From positions 5,208,001 to 5,272,000 of the forward strand of contig NZ_CP130720.1 in NCBI RefSeq assembly GCF_035984415.1: DNA of 64,000 bases, written 5' to 3'. Source of the DNA: Streptomyces sp. NBC_01296 (lineage in GTDB: Bacteria > Actinomycetota > Actinomycetes > Streptomycetales > Streptomycetaceae). Below, piece by piece: positions 8,942 to 16,896 of the stretch. The position numbers and the translations under genes were made by a program. The notes below the pieces were generated by a model. It did not search any database. It was given only the letters and a program-made list of their open reading frames with translations, and had not been told where the DNA came from. The stretch's first letter is position 1, and the number at the start of each line of letters is the position of its first letter.

Positions 8942-10216
8942 GTGCACGAGCCGACCTCCGCAGCCCCCGCAGACAGCACTCCTCCCCAGGGCCCGACCCT
9001 GTTCGACTGGGAGTTCGCGACCGATCCGTACCCGGCGTACGCCTGGCTGCGGGAGCACTCCCCGGTGCACCGCACCAAGCTCCCCAGCGGGGTCGAGGCC
9101 TGGCTGGTCACCCGGTACGCCGACGCCCGCCAGGCCCTCGCCGACCAGCGGCTCAGCAAGAACCCGGCGCACCACGCGGAGCCGGCGCACGCCAAGGGCA
9201 AGACCGGGATCCCGGGGGAGCGCAAGGCGGAGCTGATGACGCATCTGCTCAACATCGACCCGCCGGACCACACCCGGCTGCGGCGGCTGGTGTCGAAGGC
9301 GTTCACCCCGCGCAGGGTGGCCGAGTTCACCCCGCGGGTGCAGGAGCTGACCGACCACCTCATCGACCAGTTCGTGAGCAAGGGGGAGGCGGACCTCATC
9401 CACGAGTTCGCCTTCCCGCTCCCCATCTACGCCATCTGCGAGATGCTCGGCGTACCGCGCGAGGACCAGGACGACTTCCGCGACTGGGCCGGGATGATGA
9501 TCCGGCACGGCGGCGGCCCGCGCGGCGGGGTCGCCCGCTCCGTGAAGCAGATGCGGACCTATCTCGGTGAACTCATCCACCGCAAAAGGGATGATCTGGG
9601 CAATGACCTCATCTCCGACCTGATCCGCGCGAGCGACCACGGGGACCACCTGACGGAGGCCGAGGCCACGGCGATGGCCTTCATCCTCCTGTTCGCGGGT
9701 TTCGAAACCACGGTCAATTTGATCGGAAACGGGGTACATGCCCTGTTCATGAACCCCGATCAGCGCACCCGCCTCCAGGACTCGCTCGCCGCCGGCGAGA
9801 GCGGCCTGCTGGAGACCGGCATCGAGGAGCTGCTCCGCTACGACGGCCCCGTGGAGCTGGCCACCTGGCGCTTCGCCACCGAGCCGCTGACCCTCGGGGG
9901 CCAGGACATCGCGGCCGGCGATCCGGTGCTCGTCGTCCTCGCCGCGGCCGACCGGGATCCCGAGCGGTTCGCCGATCCGGACACCCTCGACCTCTCCCGC
10001 ACCGACAACCAGCACCTCGGATACGGGCACGGCATCCACTACTGCCTGGGTGCTCCGCTCGCACGACTTGAGGGGCAGACGGCGCTTGCGACTTTGCTGA
10101 CGCGTCTGCCGGATCTGGAACTCGCTCTTCCGCCCAACGAGCTTCGCTGGCGCGGGGGTCTGATCATGCGTGGCCTGCGCACTCTTCCCGTCCGGTTCAC
10201 ACCCCGAAACACCTGA
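8942..10216 (+). CDS. Cytochrome P450, CYP107-like
   Basis: The protein has 424 residues read from GTG 8942. P450 hallmarks are present: the oxygen-binding I-helix motif AGFETT, the K-helix ExxR in EELLRYDGP, and the heme-ligand loop GYGHGIHYCLGAPLARLEG with the axial Cys. It lacks a membrane anchor, as usual for bacterial P450s that take electrons from ferredoxin. Its position just upstream of rpf/rpfA/eno matches the place of CYP107U1 in S. coelicolor, reported as needed for normal sporulation; orthology is inferred from order and similarity. It is divergent from the flavohemoprotein gene. The substrate is unknown. Confidence 0.93.
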   Translation: MHEPTSAAPADSTPPQGPTLFDWEFATDPYPAYAWLREHSPVHRTKLPSGVEAWLVTRYADARQALADQRLSKNPAHHAEPAHAKGKTGIPGERKAELMTHLLNIDPPDHTRLRRLVSKAFTPRRVAEFTPRVQELTDHLIDQFVSKGEADLIHEFAFPLPIYAICEMLGVPREDQDDFRDWAGMMIRHGGGPRGGVARSVKQMRTYLGELIHRKRDDLGNDLISDLIRASDHGDHLTEAEATAMAFILLFAGFETTVNLIGNGVHALFMNPDQRTRLQDSLAAGESGLLETGIEELLRYDGPVELATWRFATEPLTLGGQDIAAGDPVLVVLAAADRDPERFADPDTLDLSRTDNQHLGYGHGIHYCLGAPLARLEGQTALATLLTRLPDLELALPPNELRWRGGLIMRGLRTLPVRFTPRNT

Positions 10217-10251
10217 ACGTCCCCTGACCGGAAGTCAGCGCACGCCAAGAG

Positions 10252-10281
10252 TTGTGACTTGCATGCCAAGAAGGCTAGGTT
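10252..10281 (+). promoter_or_regulatory. Putative SigA/HrdB-like promoter of the first rpf gene
   Basis: TTGTGA at 10252-10257 and TAGGTT at 10276-10281 are separated by 18 bp and lie 37 bp before the ATG at 10319. This fits the vegetative consensus TTGACN/TANNNT moderately well. It is in the short gap after the P450 gene, suggesting separate transcription of the Rpf gene. Confidence 0.45.
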
Positions 10282-10318
10282 CTGCCGTTACCCAGCCGTT
10301 ATGCGAAAGGTGCAGCTC

Positions 10319-11359
10319 ATGCGTTCCGGGAACGGCCGCCACAGACGCCCCCGCCAGGTACCCGCGATAGTCGTCACCGCCGGAGTCACCGGTTCCGCGT
10401 TGGCCCTGCCACTTCTCGCTGCCACCGGCGCGAGCGCGGCGGACACCTCCACGTGGGACAAGGTCGCCGAGTGCGAGAGCGGCGGCTCCTGGAGCGCCAA
10501 CTCCGGCAGCGGGTCCTACGGCGGACTTTCGTTCACGCAGGAGCAGTGGAACTCCTCGGGCGGCCTCGACTTCGCCGAGCGCCCCGACCTCGCCAGCCGT
10601 TCGCAGCAGATCGCCGTCGCCGAGCGGGTGCTGGGCAGCCAGGGCCCCCAGGCGTGGGGGCAGTGCTCGGAGTCGGCCGGGCTGACCCAGCAGGCCCCCG
10701 CCGCGACCGTGGATCCGGGCCTGCCCGGCACGCTCGGCCCCGTCGCCCCGAGCCCCTCGCGCCCCGACCACTCGGTCCCGAAGGGCGGCTCCGGAGTGAA
10801 GGCGCTGGACTTCGGCGCCCCGACCCCGGCCCCGGACTTCACGATCCCGCCGGCGCCGCTCGCGCCGAACAGCGGACTGCCCGTCATGCCCGACCCGGAC
10901 CTGCCGTCCACGTCGCCGACCGTCCCGGTGCTCCCGGGCGACCCGACCGCGAACCCGGGTACCCCCACGGCCCCGACGACGCCCACCGCGCCGACGACCC
11001 CGGGGAGCCCGACCACGCCCGGGAACCCGGCGGACCCGACCGCTCCGGTCGTCCCGGCCAACCCCGGCACCCCCGCGGCCCCGGGCACCCCGGGCGCCTC
11101 CACCGACCCGAGTGCCATCCCGGACACCTCCGGCACCGGCAAGCACCGTGGTACGCCCGCGCCGGAACTGCCTGCGGCATCTGAGGGGGCGTCGGCCCCC
11201 TCGTACACCGTCCAGGCGGGCGACAGCCTGGCCACCATCGCGTCCGCCAAGGGGCTCAAGGGCGGCTGGAACGCGCTCTACCAGGCCAACGAGCAGGTCA
11301 TCGGCAATGACGCCGATCTGATCAAGCCCGGTCAGAATCTGGATCTAAGGCAGAAATAA
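10319..11359 (+). CDS. Resuscitation-promoting factor-like secreted muralytic enzyme with LysM
   Basis: The protein has 346 residues. A signal peptide of about 40 residues ends near ASAAD. An Rpf transglycosylase-like domain follows (about 41-120), with the catalytic Glu in AECESGG, partner motif GSYGGLSFTQEQWNSSGG and closing Cys in WGQCSES. A long Pro/Thr/Ala/Gly linker (about 125-290) with TAPTTPG-type repeats leads to a C-terminal LysM domain beginning YTVQAGDSLATIASAKG. It should cut glycan strands in peptidoglycan, as Rpf proteins do during spore germination. The ATG at 10319 has GAAAGG eight bases upstream. It is a paralogue of the neighbouring rpfA gene with a much longer linker. Confidence 0.92.
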   Translation: MRSGNGRHRRPRQVPAIVVTAGVTGSALALPLLAATGASAADTSTWDKVAECESGGSWSANSGSGSYGGLSFTQEQWNSSGGLDFAERPDLASRSQQIAVAERVLGSQGPQAWGQCSESAGLTQQAPAATVDPGLPGTLGPVAPSPSRPDHSVPKGGSGVKALDFGAPTPAPDFTIPPAPLAPNSGLPVMPDPDLPSTSPTVPVLPGDPTANPGTPTAPTTPTAPTTPGSPTTPGNPADPTAPVVPANPGTPAAPGTPGASTDPSAIPDTSGTGKHRGTPAPELPAASEGASAPSYTVQAGDSLATIASAKGLKGGWNALYQANEQVIGNDADLIKPGQNLDLRQK

Positions 11360-11515
11360 CGGCACTTCGGGCATCCGTAAAGAGCTGAATGTCCGTTATC
11401 TGCAAGTGAGACATGTGTCTCTTCCGGTCAACTGGCGTGTCCCGCCTGGAGCCTTCCGCAAACCCCGTCCTCACCTGCGCAAACGGCCCTAAAGGGAGCG
11501 CAAGTAGGGGCCGCA

Positions 11516-11549
11516 TCTCCCCGGTGTTCCTCGTTGAACATCGGGGAGA
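11516..11549 (+). terminator. Strong hairpin between the two rpf genes
   Basis: A 14-bp stem with one G-T wobble (arm TCTCCCCGGTGTTC, 6-nt loop, arm GAACATCGGGGAGA) lies 156 bp after the first rpf stop and about 37 bp before the riboswitch. There is no U-tract, as is usual in Streptomyces. It may end the upstream transcript, or be a stable 5'-leader stem of rpfA if transcription starts before it. The rest of 11360-11515 shows only a GAGAC-N4-GTCTC dyad near 11406-11420. Confidence 0.5.
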
Positions 11550-11585
11550 GACGTGTCTACCTTCTGAGTCGCCCGCCACCGCGGG

Positions 11586-11803
11586 CTCCTTCGACCGCAT
11601 CGCCGAATCCTGCCGGCGGACGGGGGGAACAGTCGTCGCGTCAAGCGCCGAAGGCAGGAGCGGGGGAACCAAGGTAGGCGCCGGGACCGGCCGTTGAGAG
11701 ACGGCCGCGGAAACGGCTAGGGGTTAAGTCGTGCGCCACGTCGCACGGCCGGGCACTCATCAGCCCGAACCCGACAGCTCACCTCGTAGGCGTCGGTGAG
11801 GAG
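11586..11803 (+). promoter_or_regulatory. c-di-AMP (ydaO/yuaA-type) riboswitch in the rpfA leader
   Basis: The conserved ydaO-class blocks are in order: CGCCGAATCC (11601), GGGGGGAAC (near 11622), GGGGGAACC (near 11662), GGGGTTAAGTCG (near 11720), and CCCGACAGCT followed by ACCTCGTAGGCG (11771-11792). This class binds cyclic di-AMP and usually lowers expression of cell-wall hydrolase or osmotic genes; one is described upstream of rpfA in S. coelicolor. The closing stem can extend: CGCC 11601-11604 with GGCG 11789-11792, ACCG 11594-11597 with CGGT 11794-11797, CTCCT 11586-11590 with AGGAG 11799-11803. The last pairing covers the rpfA ribosome site, suggesting translational shut-off when ligand stabilises the stem. 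Confidence 0.88.
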
Positions 11804-11809
11804 AACTCC

Positions 11810-12511
11810 ATGCTGCTTTCCGGCAAGGGCAAGCACCGCCGCGCCACGGCCATTCAGCGGACCACCCGCATCGTCACGCTCGCCGGCGTCGCCGGTGTCG
11901 CCGTCGCCGCCCCGCTGATGGCGGCCGGCTCGGCCTCCGCCGCCACCTCCGGTGAGTGGGACCGCGTCGCGCAGTGCGAGTCCGGCGGCAACTGGTCCAT
12001 CAACACGGGCAACGGCTACTACGGCGGCCTGCAGTTCTCGTCCTCCACCTGGGCCGCGTACGGCGGCAAGGCCTACGCCGCGCAGGCCAACCAGGCCTCC
12101 AAGTCGCAGCAGATAGCCATCGCCGAGAAGGTCCTCAAGGGCCAGGGCAAGGGCGCGTGGCCGTCCTGCGGCGTCGGCCTCTCCAACTCCTCCTACACCG
12201 GCGGTGGTACGACCGACACCCCGAAGAAGACGGAGCAGAAGACCGAGACCAAGAAGACCCAGCCGAAGAAGACCGAGCCGAAGAAGGAGACGAAGCGCTC
12301 CGAGGCTCCGACGACCCGCTCCGAGCGCTCCGAGGCCCTGGCCCCGAAGACCGGCAACGGCTCGTACGAGGTCAAGCCCGGCGACACCCTGGGCACCATC
12401 GCCGAGGCCAACGGCGTCAAGGGCGGCTGGGAGAAGCTCTTCGAGCTCAACAAGGACATCGTCTCGGACGCCGACCTGATCTTCCCGGGTCAGAAGCTGA
12501 AGCTCAGCTGA
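11810..12511 (+). CDS. rpfA: Resuscitation-promoting factor RpfA (Rpf + LysM)
   Basis: The protein has 233 residues. A signal peptide (1-44, ending SASAA) precedes an Rpf domain with catalytic Glu in AQCESGG, GYYGGLQFSSSTWAAYGG and the disulphide partner Cys in WPSCGVG. A short Lys/Thr/Glu-rich linker full of TKK and PKKTE repeats leads to a LysM domain (YEVKPGDTLGTIAEANG to KLKLS). It is exported and hydrolyses peptidoglycan during germination and growth. GGTGAGGAG lies just before the ATG and is part of the riboswitch closing stem. A 12-bp terminator hairpin follows at 12561. The linker is charged, whereas the upstream paralogue's is Pro/Thr-rich. Confidence 0.93.
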   Translation: MLLSGKGKHRRATAIQRTTRIVTLAGVAGVAVAAPLMAAGSASAATSGEWDRVAQCESGGNWSINTGNGYYGGLQFSSSTWAAYGGKAYAAQANQASKSQQIAIAEKVLKGQGKGAWPSCGVGLSNSSYTGGGTTDTPKKTEQKTETKKTQPKKTEPKKETKRSEAPTTRSERSEALAPKTGNGSYEVKPGDTLGTIAEANGVKGGWEKLFELNKDIVSDADLIFPGQKLKLS

Positions 12512-12560
12512 ACCCTGCCGCAACAACTGCGGCAGCGAGCACAACACGCAGCATCCCCAC

Positions 12561-12593
12561 CGCCCGGCGCGTCTTCCCCCCACGCGCCGGGCG
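12561..12593 (+). terminator. rpfA terminator hairpin
   Basis: A perfect 12-bp stem (CGCCCGGCGCGT with ACGCGCCGGGCG) encloses a 9-nt C/T-rich loop, 50 bp after the rpfA stop. The rest of the 326-bp gap to eno (12594-12837) holds only the eno promoter region. Confidence 0.7.
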
Positions 12594-12734
12594 GCGGCGT
12601 TTGTCCGGCCCGAGCCCCTCCTGTTCCCCTCCCCCGTCCCGCCACGGACCCGGCCGGGACGCCGGCAGTCGAGAGTCCTATGTACCGGAAGGCGGGTATT
12701 CGGGCCCTTTTTCGTCCCAGGAGGCGGGCGGTCG

Positions 12735-12764
12735 GCTGGCCGAGTGCCCGGAGCCGGTTAGGCT
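12735..12764 (+). promoter_or_regulatory. Putative eno promoter
   Basis: TAGGCT at 12759-12764 is a good -10 match; the -35 candidate (CTGGCC near 12736) is weak. It lies about 75 bp upstream of the eno start and after the rpfA terminator. Confidence 0.35.
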
Positions 12765-12837
12765 CTAGTCGGCGGGGCCATCCCACGGCCTGACATGCCA
12801 CCGCACACCCAGCGTCACATCCCAGAAGGAGATGCTC

Positions 12838-14118
12838 GTGCCGTCCATCGACGTCGTCGTAGCCCGGGAAATCCTGGACTCCCGAGGCAACCCCACGGTC
12901 GAGGTCGAGGTGGGCCTCGACGATGGCAGCACCGGCCGTGCTGCAGTTCCGTCCGGCGCCTCCACCGGTGCCTTCGAGGCCATTGAGCTCCGTGACGGTG
13001 ACCCCAACCGTTACATGGGCAAGGGTGTCGAGAAGGCCGTCCTCGCGGTCATCGAGCAGATCGGCCCGGAGCTCGTCGGCTACGACGCCACCGAGCAGCG
13101 CCTGATCGACCAGGCCATGTTCGACCTGGACGCCACCGACAACAAGGGCTCGCTCGGCGCCAACGCCATCCTCGGCGTGTCCCTCGCCGTCGCGCACGCC
13201 GCGTCCGAGGCCTCGGACCTCCCGCTCTTCCGCTACCTCGGCGGCCCGAACGCGCACCTGCTGCCCGTTCCGATGATGAACATCCTCAACGGTGGGTCGC
13301 ACGCCGACTCCAACGTGGACATCCAGGAGTTCATGATCGCCCCGATCGGCGCGGAGTCCTTCTCCGAGGCGCTGCGCTGGGGTGCCGAGGTGTACCACAC
13401 CCTCAAGAAGGTCCTGCACACCAAGGGCCTGTCCACCGGCCTGGGCGACGAGGGCGGCTTCGCCCCGAACCTGGAGTCCAACCGCGCCGCGCTCGACCTC
13501 ATCGTCGAGGCCATCAAGCAGGCCGGCTACGTCCCCGGCAAGGACATCGCGCTCGCGCTCGACGTCGCCGCGTCCGAGTTCTACAAGGACGGCAAGTACG
13601 AGTTCGAGGGCCAGTCCCGCTCGGCCGCCGAGATGACCGAGTACTACGAGGAGCTCGTCTCCGCGTACCCGATGGTCTCCATCGAGGACCCGCTGTACGA
13701 AGACGACTGGGCCGGCTGGAAGACCCTCACCGACAAGCTGGGCACCAAGGTCCAGATCGTCGGCGACGACCTCTTCGTCACCAACCCGGAGCGCCTGGCC
13801 CGCGGTATCGAGGAGGGCTCCGCGAACGCCCTGCTCGTCAAGGTGAACCAGATCGGTTCGCTGACCGAGACCCTCGACGCCGTCGAGATGGCCCAGCGCA
13901 ACGGCTTCAAGTGCATGATGTCGCACCGCTCCGGTGAGACGGAGGACGTCACCATCGCCGACCTCGCCGTCGCCGTGAACTGCGGTCAGATCAAGACCGG
14001 CGCCCCGGCCCGCTCGGACCGCGTCGCCAAGTACAACCAGCTGCTGCGCATCGAGGAGATCCTCGACGACGCCGCGGTGTACGCGGGCCGCTCCGCCTTC
14101 CCGCGCTTCAAGGGCTAA
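12838..14118 (+). CDS. eno: Enolase
   Basis: The protein has 426 residues, full length for bacterial enolase. It converts 2-phosphoglycerate to phosphoenolpyruvate in glycolysis in the cytoplasm, with Mg. Visible signatures are VVAREILDSRGNPTVEVEV, the GASTG loop, LGDEGGFAPN, IEDPLYEDDW, VGDDLFVTNP and LLVKVNQIGSLTET, then MSHRSGETED. The start is GTG 12838 (protein VPSIDVVV), which has AAGGAG seven bases upstream; the in-frame ATG at 12832 lies directly against that site and would be poorly placed. It is followed by a 12-bp terminator hairpin, so it is probably transcribed alone. Confidence 0.98.
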   Translation: MPSIDVVVAREILDSRGNPTVEVEVGLDDGSTGRAAVPSGASTGAFEAIELRDGDPNRYMGKGVEKAVLAVIEQIGPELVGYDATEQRLIDQAMFDLDATDNKGSLGANAILGVSLAVAHAASEASDLPLFRYLGGPNAHLLPVPMMNILNGGSHADSNVDIQEFMIAPIGAESFSEALRWGAEVYHTLKKVLHTKGLSTGLGDEGGFAPNLESNRAALDLIVEAIKQAGYVPGKDIALALDVAASEFYKDGKYEFEGQSRSAAEMTEYYEELVSAYPMVSIEDPLYEDDWAGWKTLTDKLGTKVQIVGDDLFVTNPERLARGIEEGSANALLVKVNQIGSLTETLDAVEMAQRNGFKCMMSHRSGETEDVTIADLAVAVNCGQIKTGAPARSDRVAKYNQLLRIEEILDDAAVYAGRSAFPRFKG

Positions 14119-14143
14119 GGGTTAACCACGCTCTTGCTTCCGT

Positions 14144-14182
14144 ACGTCCCCGCACTCGGTCCCGTACCGTGTGCGGGGACGT
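14144..14182 (+). terminator. eno terminator hairpin
   Basis: A 12-bp perfect stem (ACGTCCCCGCAC with GTGCGGGGACGT) encloses a 15-nt loop, 25 bp after the enolase stop and before divIC. Confidence 0.7.
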
Positions 14183-14222
14183 ATTGCGTAGTGCGTACCG
14201 CGTACAAGGGGAGGCGGGATCA

Positions 14223-14711
14223 ATGGCCGGGAACCGGGATCGGTTCTCCACCTTCTCCACCGCGACCAGGCTCAAGCAGCTCGGCGAGCGGACCGCCGCC
14301 CACGTCTACCGCTCGCAGACGCGCCGTCAGGTCCGCCGCAGCCGGCTCACCGGCCGGGCCGCGCTCCTGGTGCTCGTCCTCTGTACGCTGGTCGTCGCCC
14401 TCGCGTATCCGATGCGCCAGTACGTCTCCCAGCGCTCGGAGATCGCGAAGCAGCAGCGGGCCGCCGAGGCCGCGAGCCGGCGCCTCGAGCGCCTGCGCGA
14501 CGAGAAGGCCCGCTGGCAGGACAACGCGTACGCGGAGCAGCAGGCGCGCAAGCACCTGCACTTCGTCCGCCCGGGCGAGATCAGCTACATCATGACCGAC
14601 CCCGGGGCCGGGGCCGCCGAGCGGCACCGCACCGGAACGGCCGGATCCGACCGGCCCTGGTACTCGAACGTCTGGGACGGCGTCGACAAGGCCGACCGCC
14701 CCGGCGAGTGA
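14223..14711 (+). CDS. divIC: Septum formation initiator DivIC/FtsB family
   Basis: The protein has 162 residues. A basic N-terminal cytoplasmic region is followed by one membrane span (about 43-62, GRAALLVLVLCTLVVALAYP). A coiled-coil comes next (about 68-105: QRSEIAKQQRAAEAASRRLE), then the conserved LHFVRPGEISYIM segment. It is a bitopic divisome protein that pairs with FtsL and recruits septal wall synthesis; in Streptomyces it acts at sporulation septa. The ATG at 14223 has GGGAGGCG upstream. It ends 74 bp before the DUF501 gene and heads a probable divIC-DUF501-ppx operon. Confidence 0.93.
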   Translation: MAGNRDRFSTFSTATRLKQLGERTAAHVYRSQTRRQVRRSRLTGRAALLVLVLCTLVVALAYPMRQYVSQRSEIAKQQRAAEAASRRLERLRDEKARWQDNAYAEQQARKHLHFVRPGEISYIMTDPGAGAAERHRTGTAGSDRPWYSNVWDGVDKADRPGE

Positions 14712-14785
14712 CCGGCAACGGCACTCCGAGTACCGCACCCCGAGCACCGCACCCACCCACGAGAACGAAGAGACTTCCTCCAGGC

Positions 14786-15334
14786 ATGCAGACGCCCCCG
14801 CCCCAGACCGACCGGACCGAGCCGACCGACGCGGACATCGAGGCGTTCGAGCAGCAGCTCGGCCGCCCGCCGCGCGGGCTGCGCGCCATCGCCCACCGCT
14901 GCCCCTGCGGCCAGCCGGACGTGGTGGAGACCGCCCCGCGCCTCCCCGACGGCACGCCCTTCCCGACGACGTACTACCTCACCTGCCCGCGCGCGGCCTC
15001 CGCGATCGGCACCCTCGAGGCGAACGGCGTGATGAAGGAGATGCAGGCCCGGCTCGCCGAGGACCCCGAACTGGCCGCCGCCTACCAGGCCGCGCACGAG
15101 GACTACATCCGTCGCCGCGACGCCATCGAGGTGCTCCAGGGCTTCCCGAGCGCCGGCGGGATGCCGGACCGGGTGAAGTGCCTGCACGTGCTGGTCGGCC
15201 ACTCGCTCGCCGCCGGCCCCGGGGTGAACCCGTTCGGCGACGAGGCGCTGGCGATGCTGCCGGAGTGGTGGGCCAAGGGCGCCTGCGTCACGCCGTGCGC
15301 GGAGAAGGCGCAGACGAAGGAGTCCGACGCGTGA
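14786..15334 (+). CDS. DUF501 domain protein
   Basis: The protein has 182 residues of the DUF501 family, which in actinobacteria sits between divIC and ppx. Conserved features include the Cys-rich patch AHRCPCGQPDVV, the block FPTTYYLTCPRA, the segment CLHVLVGHSL near residue 132, and a C-terminal CVTPCAEKA. The paired Cys and His residues could bind metal. I chose the ATG at 14786; a GTG at 14708 overlapping the divIC stop (GTGA) is also in frame and would add 26 Pro/Arg-rich residues. Its stop overlaps the ppx GTG start, so it is translationally coupled to ppx. No function is established. Confidence 0.9.
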   Translation: MQTPPPQTDRTEPTDADIEAFEQQLGRPPRGLRAIAHRCPCGQPDVVETAPRLPDGTPFPTTYYLTCPRAASAIGTLEANGVMKEMQARLAEDPELAAAYQAAHEDYIRRRDAIEVLQGFPSAGGMPDRVKCLHVLVGHSLAAGPGVNPFGDEALAMLPEWWAKGACVTPCAEKAQTKESDA

Positions 15335-16272
15335 CCCGGGTCGCCGGCATCGACTGCGGTACCAACTCCATCCGCCTGCTCGTCGCGGACTGCGACCCCA
15401 CGACCGGCGAGCTGGTCGAGCTGGACCGGCGGATGACGATCGTCCGCCTCGGCCAGGGCGTGGACAAAACGGGCCGGCTGGCCCCGGAGGCGCTGGAGCG
15501 CACCTTCGCGGCCTGCCGCGAGTACGCGGCGGTCATCAAGGAGCTGGGTGCGCAGCGGCTGCGCTTCGTGGCGACCTCGGCCTCGCGCGACGCCGAGAAC
15601 CGGGACGAGTTCGTCCAGGGGGTCCTCGGCATCCTGGGCGTCGAGCCCGAGGTGATCTCCGGTGACCAGGAGGCGGAGTTCTCCTTCATCGGCGCCACCA
15701 AGGAGCTGACGGGCACCACCCACATGGAGAAGCCGTTCCTGGTGGTGGACATCGGCGGCGGCTCGACCGAGTTCGTGGTCGGCGAGGAGCACGTACGGGC
15801 GGCCCTCTCGGTCGACGTGGGCTGCGTCCGCATGACCGAGCGCCACCTGGTGGTGGACGGCGCGGTCACCGACCCGCCGACCGCGCAGCAGATCGCCGCC
15901 ATACGGGCCGACATCGAGGCGGCGCTGGACCGCGTCGAGCAGACGGTCCCGCTCTCCGAGGCGCGCACGCTGGTGGGCCTGGCCGGATCGGTGACCACGG
16001 TCGCCGGGATCGCCCTCGGGCTGGCGGAGTACATCTCCTCGGCGATCCACCACGCGCGCGTCCCGTACGAGACGGTCCGGGAGATCAGCGGGCGGATGCT
16101 GACCGCCACGCACGCCGAACGCGCGGCGATCCCGGTCCTGCACCCGGGCCGGGTGGACGTCATCGGAGCGGGCACCCTCGTGCTGCTCGCGATCATGGAG
16201 CGCATCGGTGCTTCGGAAGTCGTGGTCTCGGAGCACGACATCCTCGACGGAATCGCCTGGTCCATCGCCTGA
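15331..16272 (+). CDS. ppx: Exopolyphosphatase, Ppx/GppA family
   Basis: The protein has 313 residues, the short actinobacterial form consisting of the two actin-like (ASKHA) domains without the C-terminal HD part of E. coli PPX. Nucleotide-binding signatures are AGIDCGTNSIRLLVAD at the N-terminus and VVDIGGGSTEFVVG in the middle, plus GLAGSVTTVAGIALGL. It releases phosphate from polyphosphate or hydrolyses pppGpp. The GTG start overlaps the DUF501 stop. Its last seven codons and stop are inside a 28-bp direct repeat whose second copy lies 719 bp downstream beyond a toxin-antitoxin module. Confidence 0.95.
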   Translation: MTRVAGIDCGTNSIRLLVADCDPTTGELVELDRRMTIVRLGQGVDKTGRLAPEALERTFAACREYAAVIKELGAQRLRFVATSASRDAENRDEFVQGVLGILGVEPEVISGDQEAEFSFIGATKELTGTTHMEKPFLVVDIGGGSTEFVVGEEHVRAALSVDVGCVRMTERHLVVDGAVTDPPTAQQIAAIRADIEAALDRVEQTVPLSEARTLVGLAGSVTTVAGIALGLAEYISSAIHHARVPYETVREISGRMLTATHAERAAIPVLHPGRVDVIGAGTLVLLAIMERIGASEVVVSEHDILDGIAWSIA

Positions 16273-16278
16273 CGGGTG
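16251..16278 (+). repeat. Left 28-bp direct repeat (ppx 3' end)
   Basis: The last seven ppx codons, its stop and six further bases are repeated identically at 16970-16997. Each copy contains an internal 8-bp direct repeat (ATCGCCTG twice, 12 bp apart). Identity stops abruptly on both sides. Together the copies bracket the toxin-antitoxin genes. Confidence 0.9.
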
Positions 16279-16350
16279 ATGGCAGCCCGTGGACGGCAGA
16301 TCGGGCCGGCCGGAGCAGTTCGGTTCCGGTCGGCCCGATCATGCTTCGCG

Positions 16351-16620
16351 TCAGAGGGTCTTGTAGACGTCGCGGCGGTCGCCGACCTTGACGACGAGGA
16401 TGACGAGCTCGCCGTCAAGGACTTGGTAAGCGACCCGGTAGCTGCCGACCCGGAGTCGGTAGAGGCCGGACGGGCCGGTCAGCTTCTTGATGTCGGAGTC
16501 CTCGCGGTAGGGGTCGTCTCCGAGCGCGGTCAGCGCGGTGAGGATGCGCATGGCCGCCGGCCGCTCGATCGCCCGCAGCTGCCGCTGCGCCGCGGTGGTG
16601 AAGCGGAAGGCGTACTTCAC
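16351..16620 (-). CDS. RelE/ParE-family toxin
   Basis: The protein has 89 residues, full length for RelE-type toxins. The C-terminal signature YRLRVGSYRVAYQVLDGELV, then VVKVGDRRDVYKTL, carries the Arg/Tyr residues of ribosome-dependent mRNA interferases; the N-terminus KYAFRFTTAAQRQLRAI is typical as well. The GTG start overlaps the antitoxin stop (GTGA). The toxin should cleave mRNA at the ribosome when free of antitoxin. The module lies between 28-bp direct repeats, suggesting acquisition as a unit. Confidence 0.93.
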   Translation of the reverse strand: MKYAFRFTTAAQRQLRAIERPAAMRILTALTALGDDPYREDSDIKKLTGPSGLYRLRVGSYRVAYQVLDGELVILVVKVGDRRDVYKTL

Positions 16621-16889
16621 GCCGCGTCGTCGCTTCGTTCGGTGAACAGGTCGGCGAGCAGCTCCGCCATCGTCACCGTCGGGCCCTCTTCGGCCAGAAC
16701 CGCCTCGGCCTCGCGGGCGAGCAGTTCGTCGGCCGCATCTTCCAGTGCGTTGAAGTCGGCGATGGGAACGAGGGCGGCCACGGGGGCACCGTTGCGCGTG
16801 ATGATCGTCGGGGAGCCCTGCTCGGCATGGTTGATGTGGTCGGCGAGGTGGGCCCGGGCTTCACGCACGGTTACCGTGTTCTCACTCAT
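16617..16889 (-). CDS. Phd/YefM-family antitoxin
   Basis: The protein has 90 residues. The N-terminal DNA-binding part begins MSENTVTVREARAHLADHIN and continues PTIITRNGAPVAALVPIADF, the classic Phd/YefM pattern. The acidic C-terminal half (ELLAREAEAVLAEEGP) would wrap the toxin. The start is the ATG at 16887-16889. It is the first gene of the pair and probably autoregulates: two GTGTACGC copies, 14 bp apart, lie just upstream at 16897 and 16911. Confidence 0.93.
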   Translation of the reverse strand: MSENTVTVREARAHLADHINHAEQGSPTIITRNGAPVAALVPIADFNALEDAADELLAREAEAVLAEEGPTVTMAELLADLFTERSDDAA

Positions 16890-16896
16890 GGCCGTA

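Noticed and set aside
10884..11180. Low-complexity Pro/Thr segment as a possible separate gene or collagen-like protein
   Set aside because: It is the in-frame linker between the Rpf and LysM domains of one protein.
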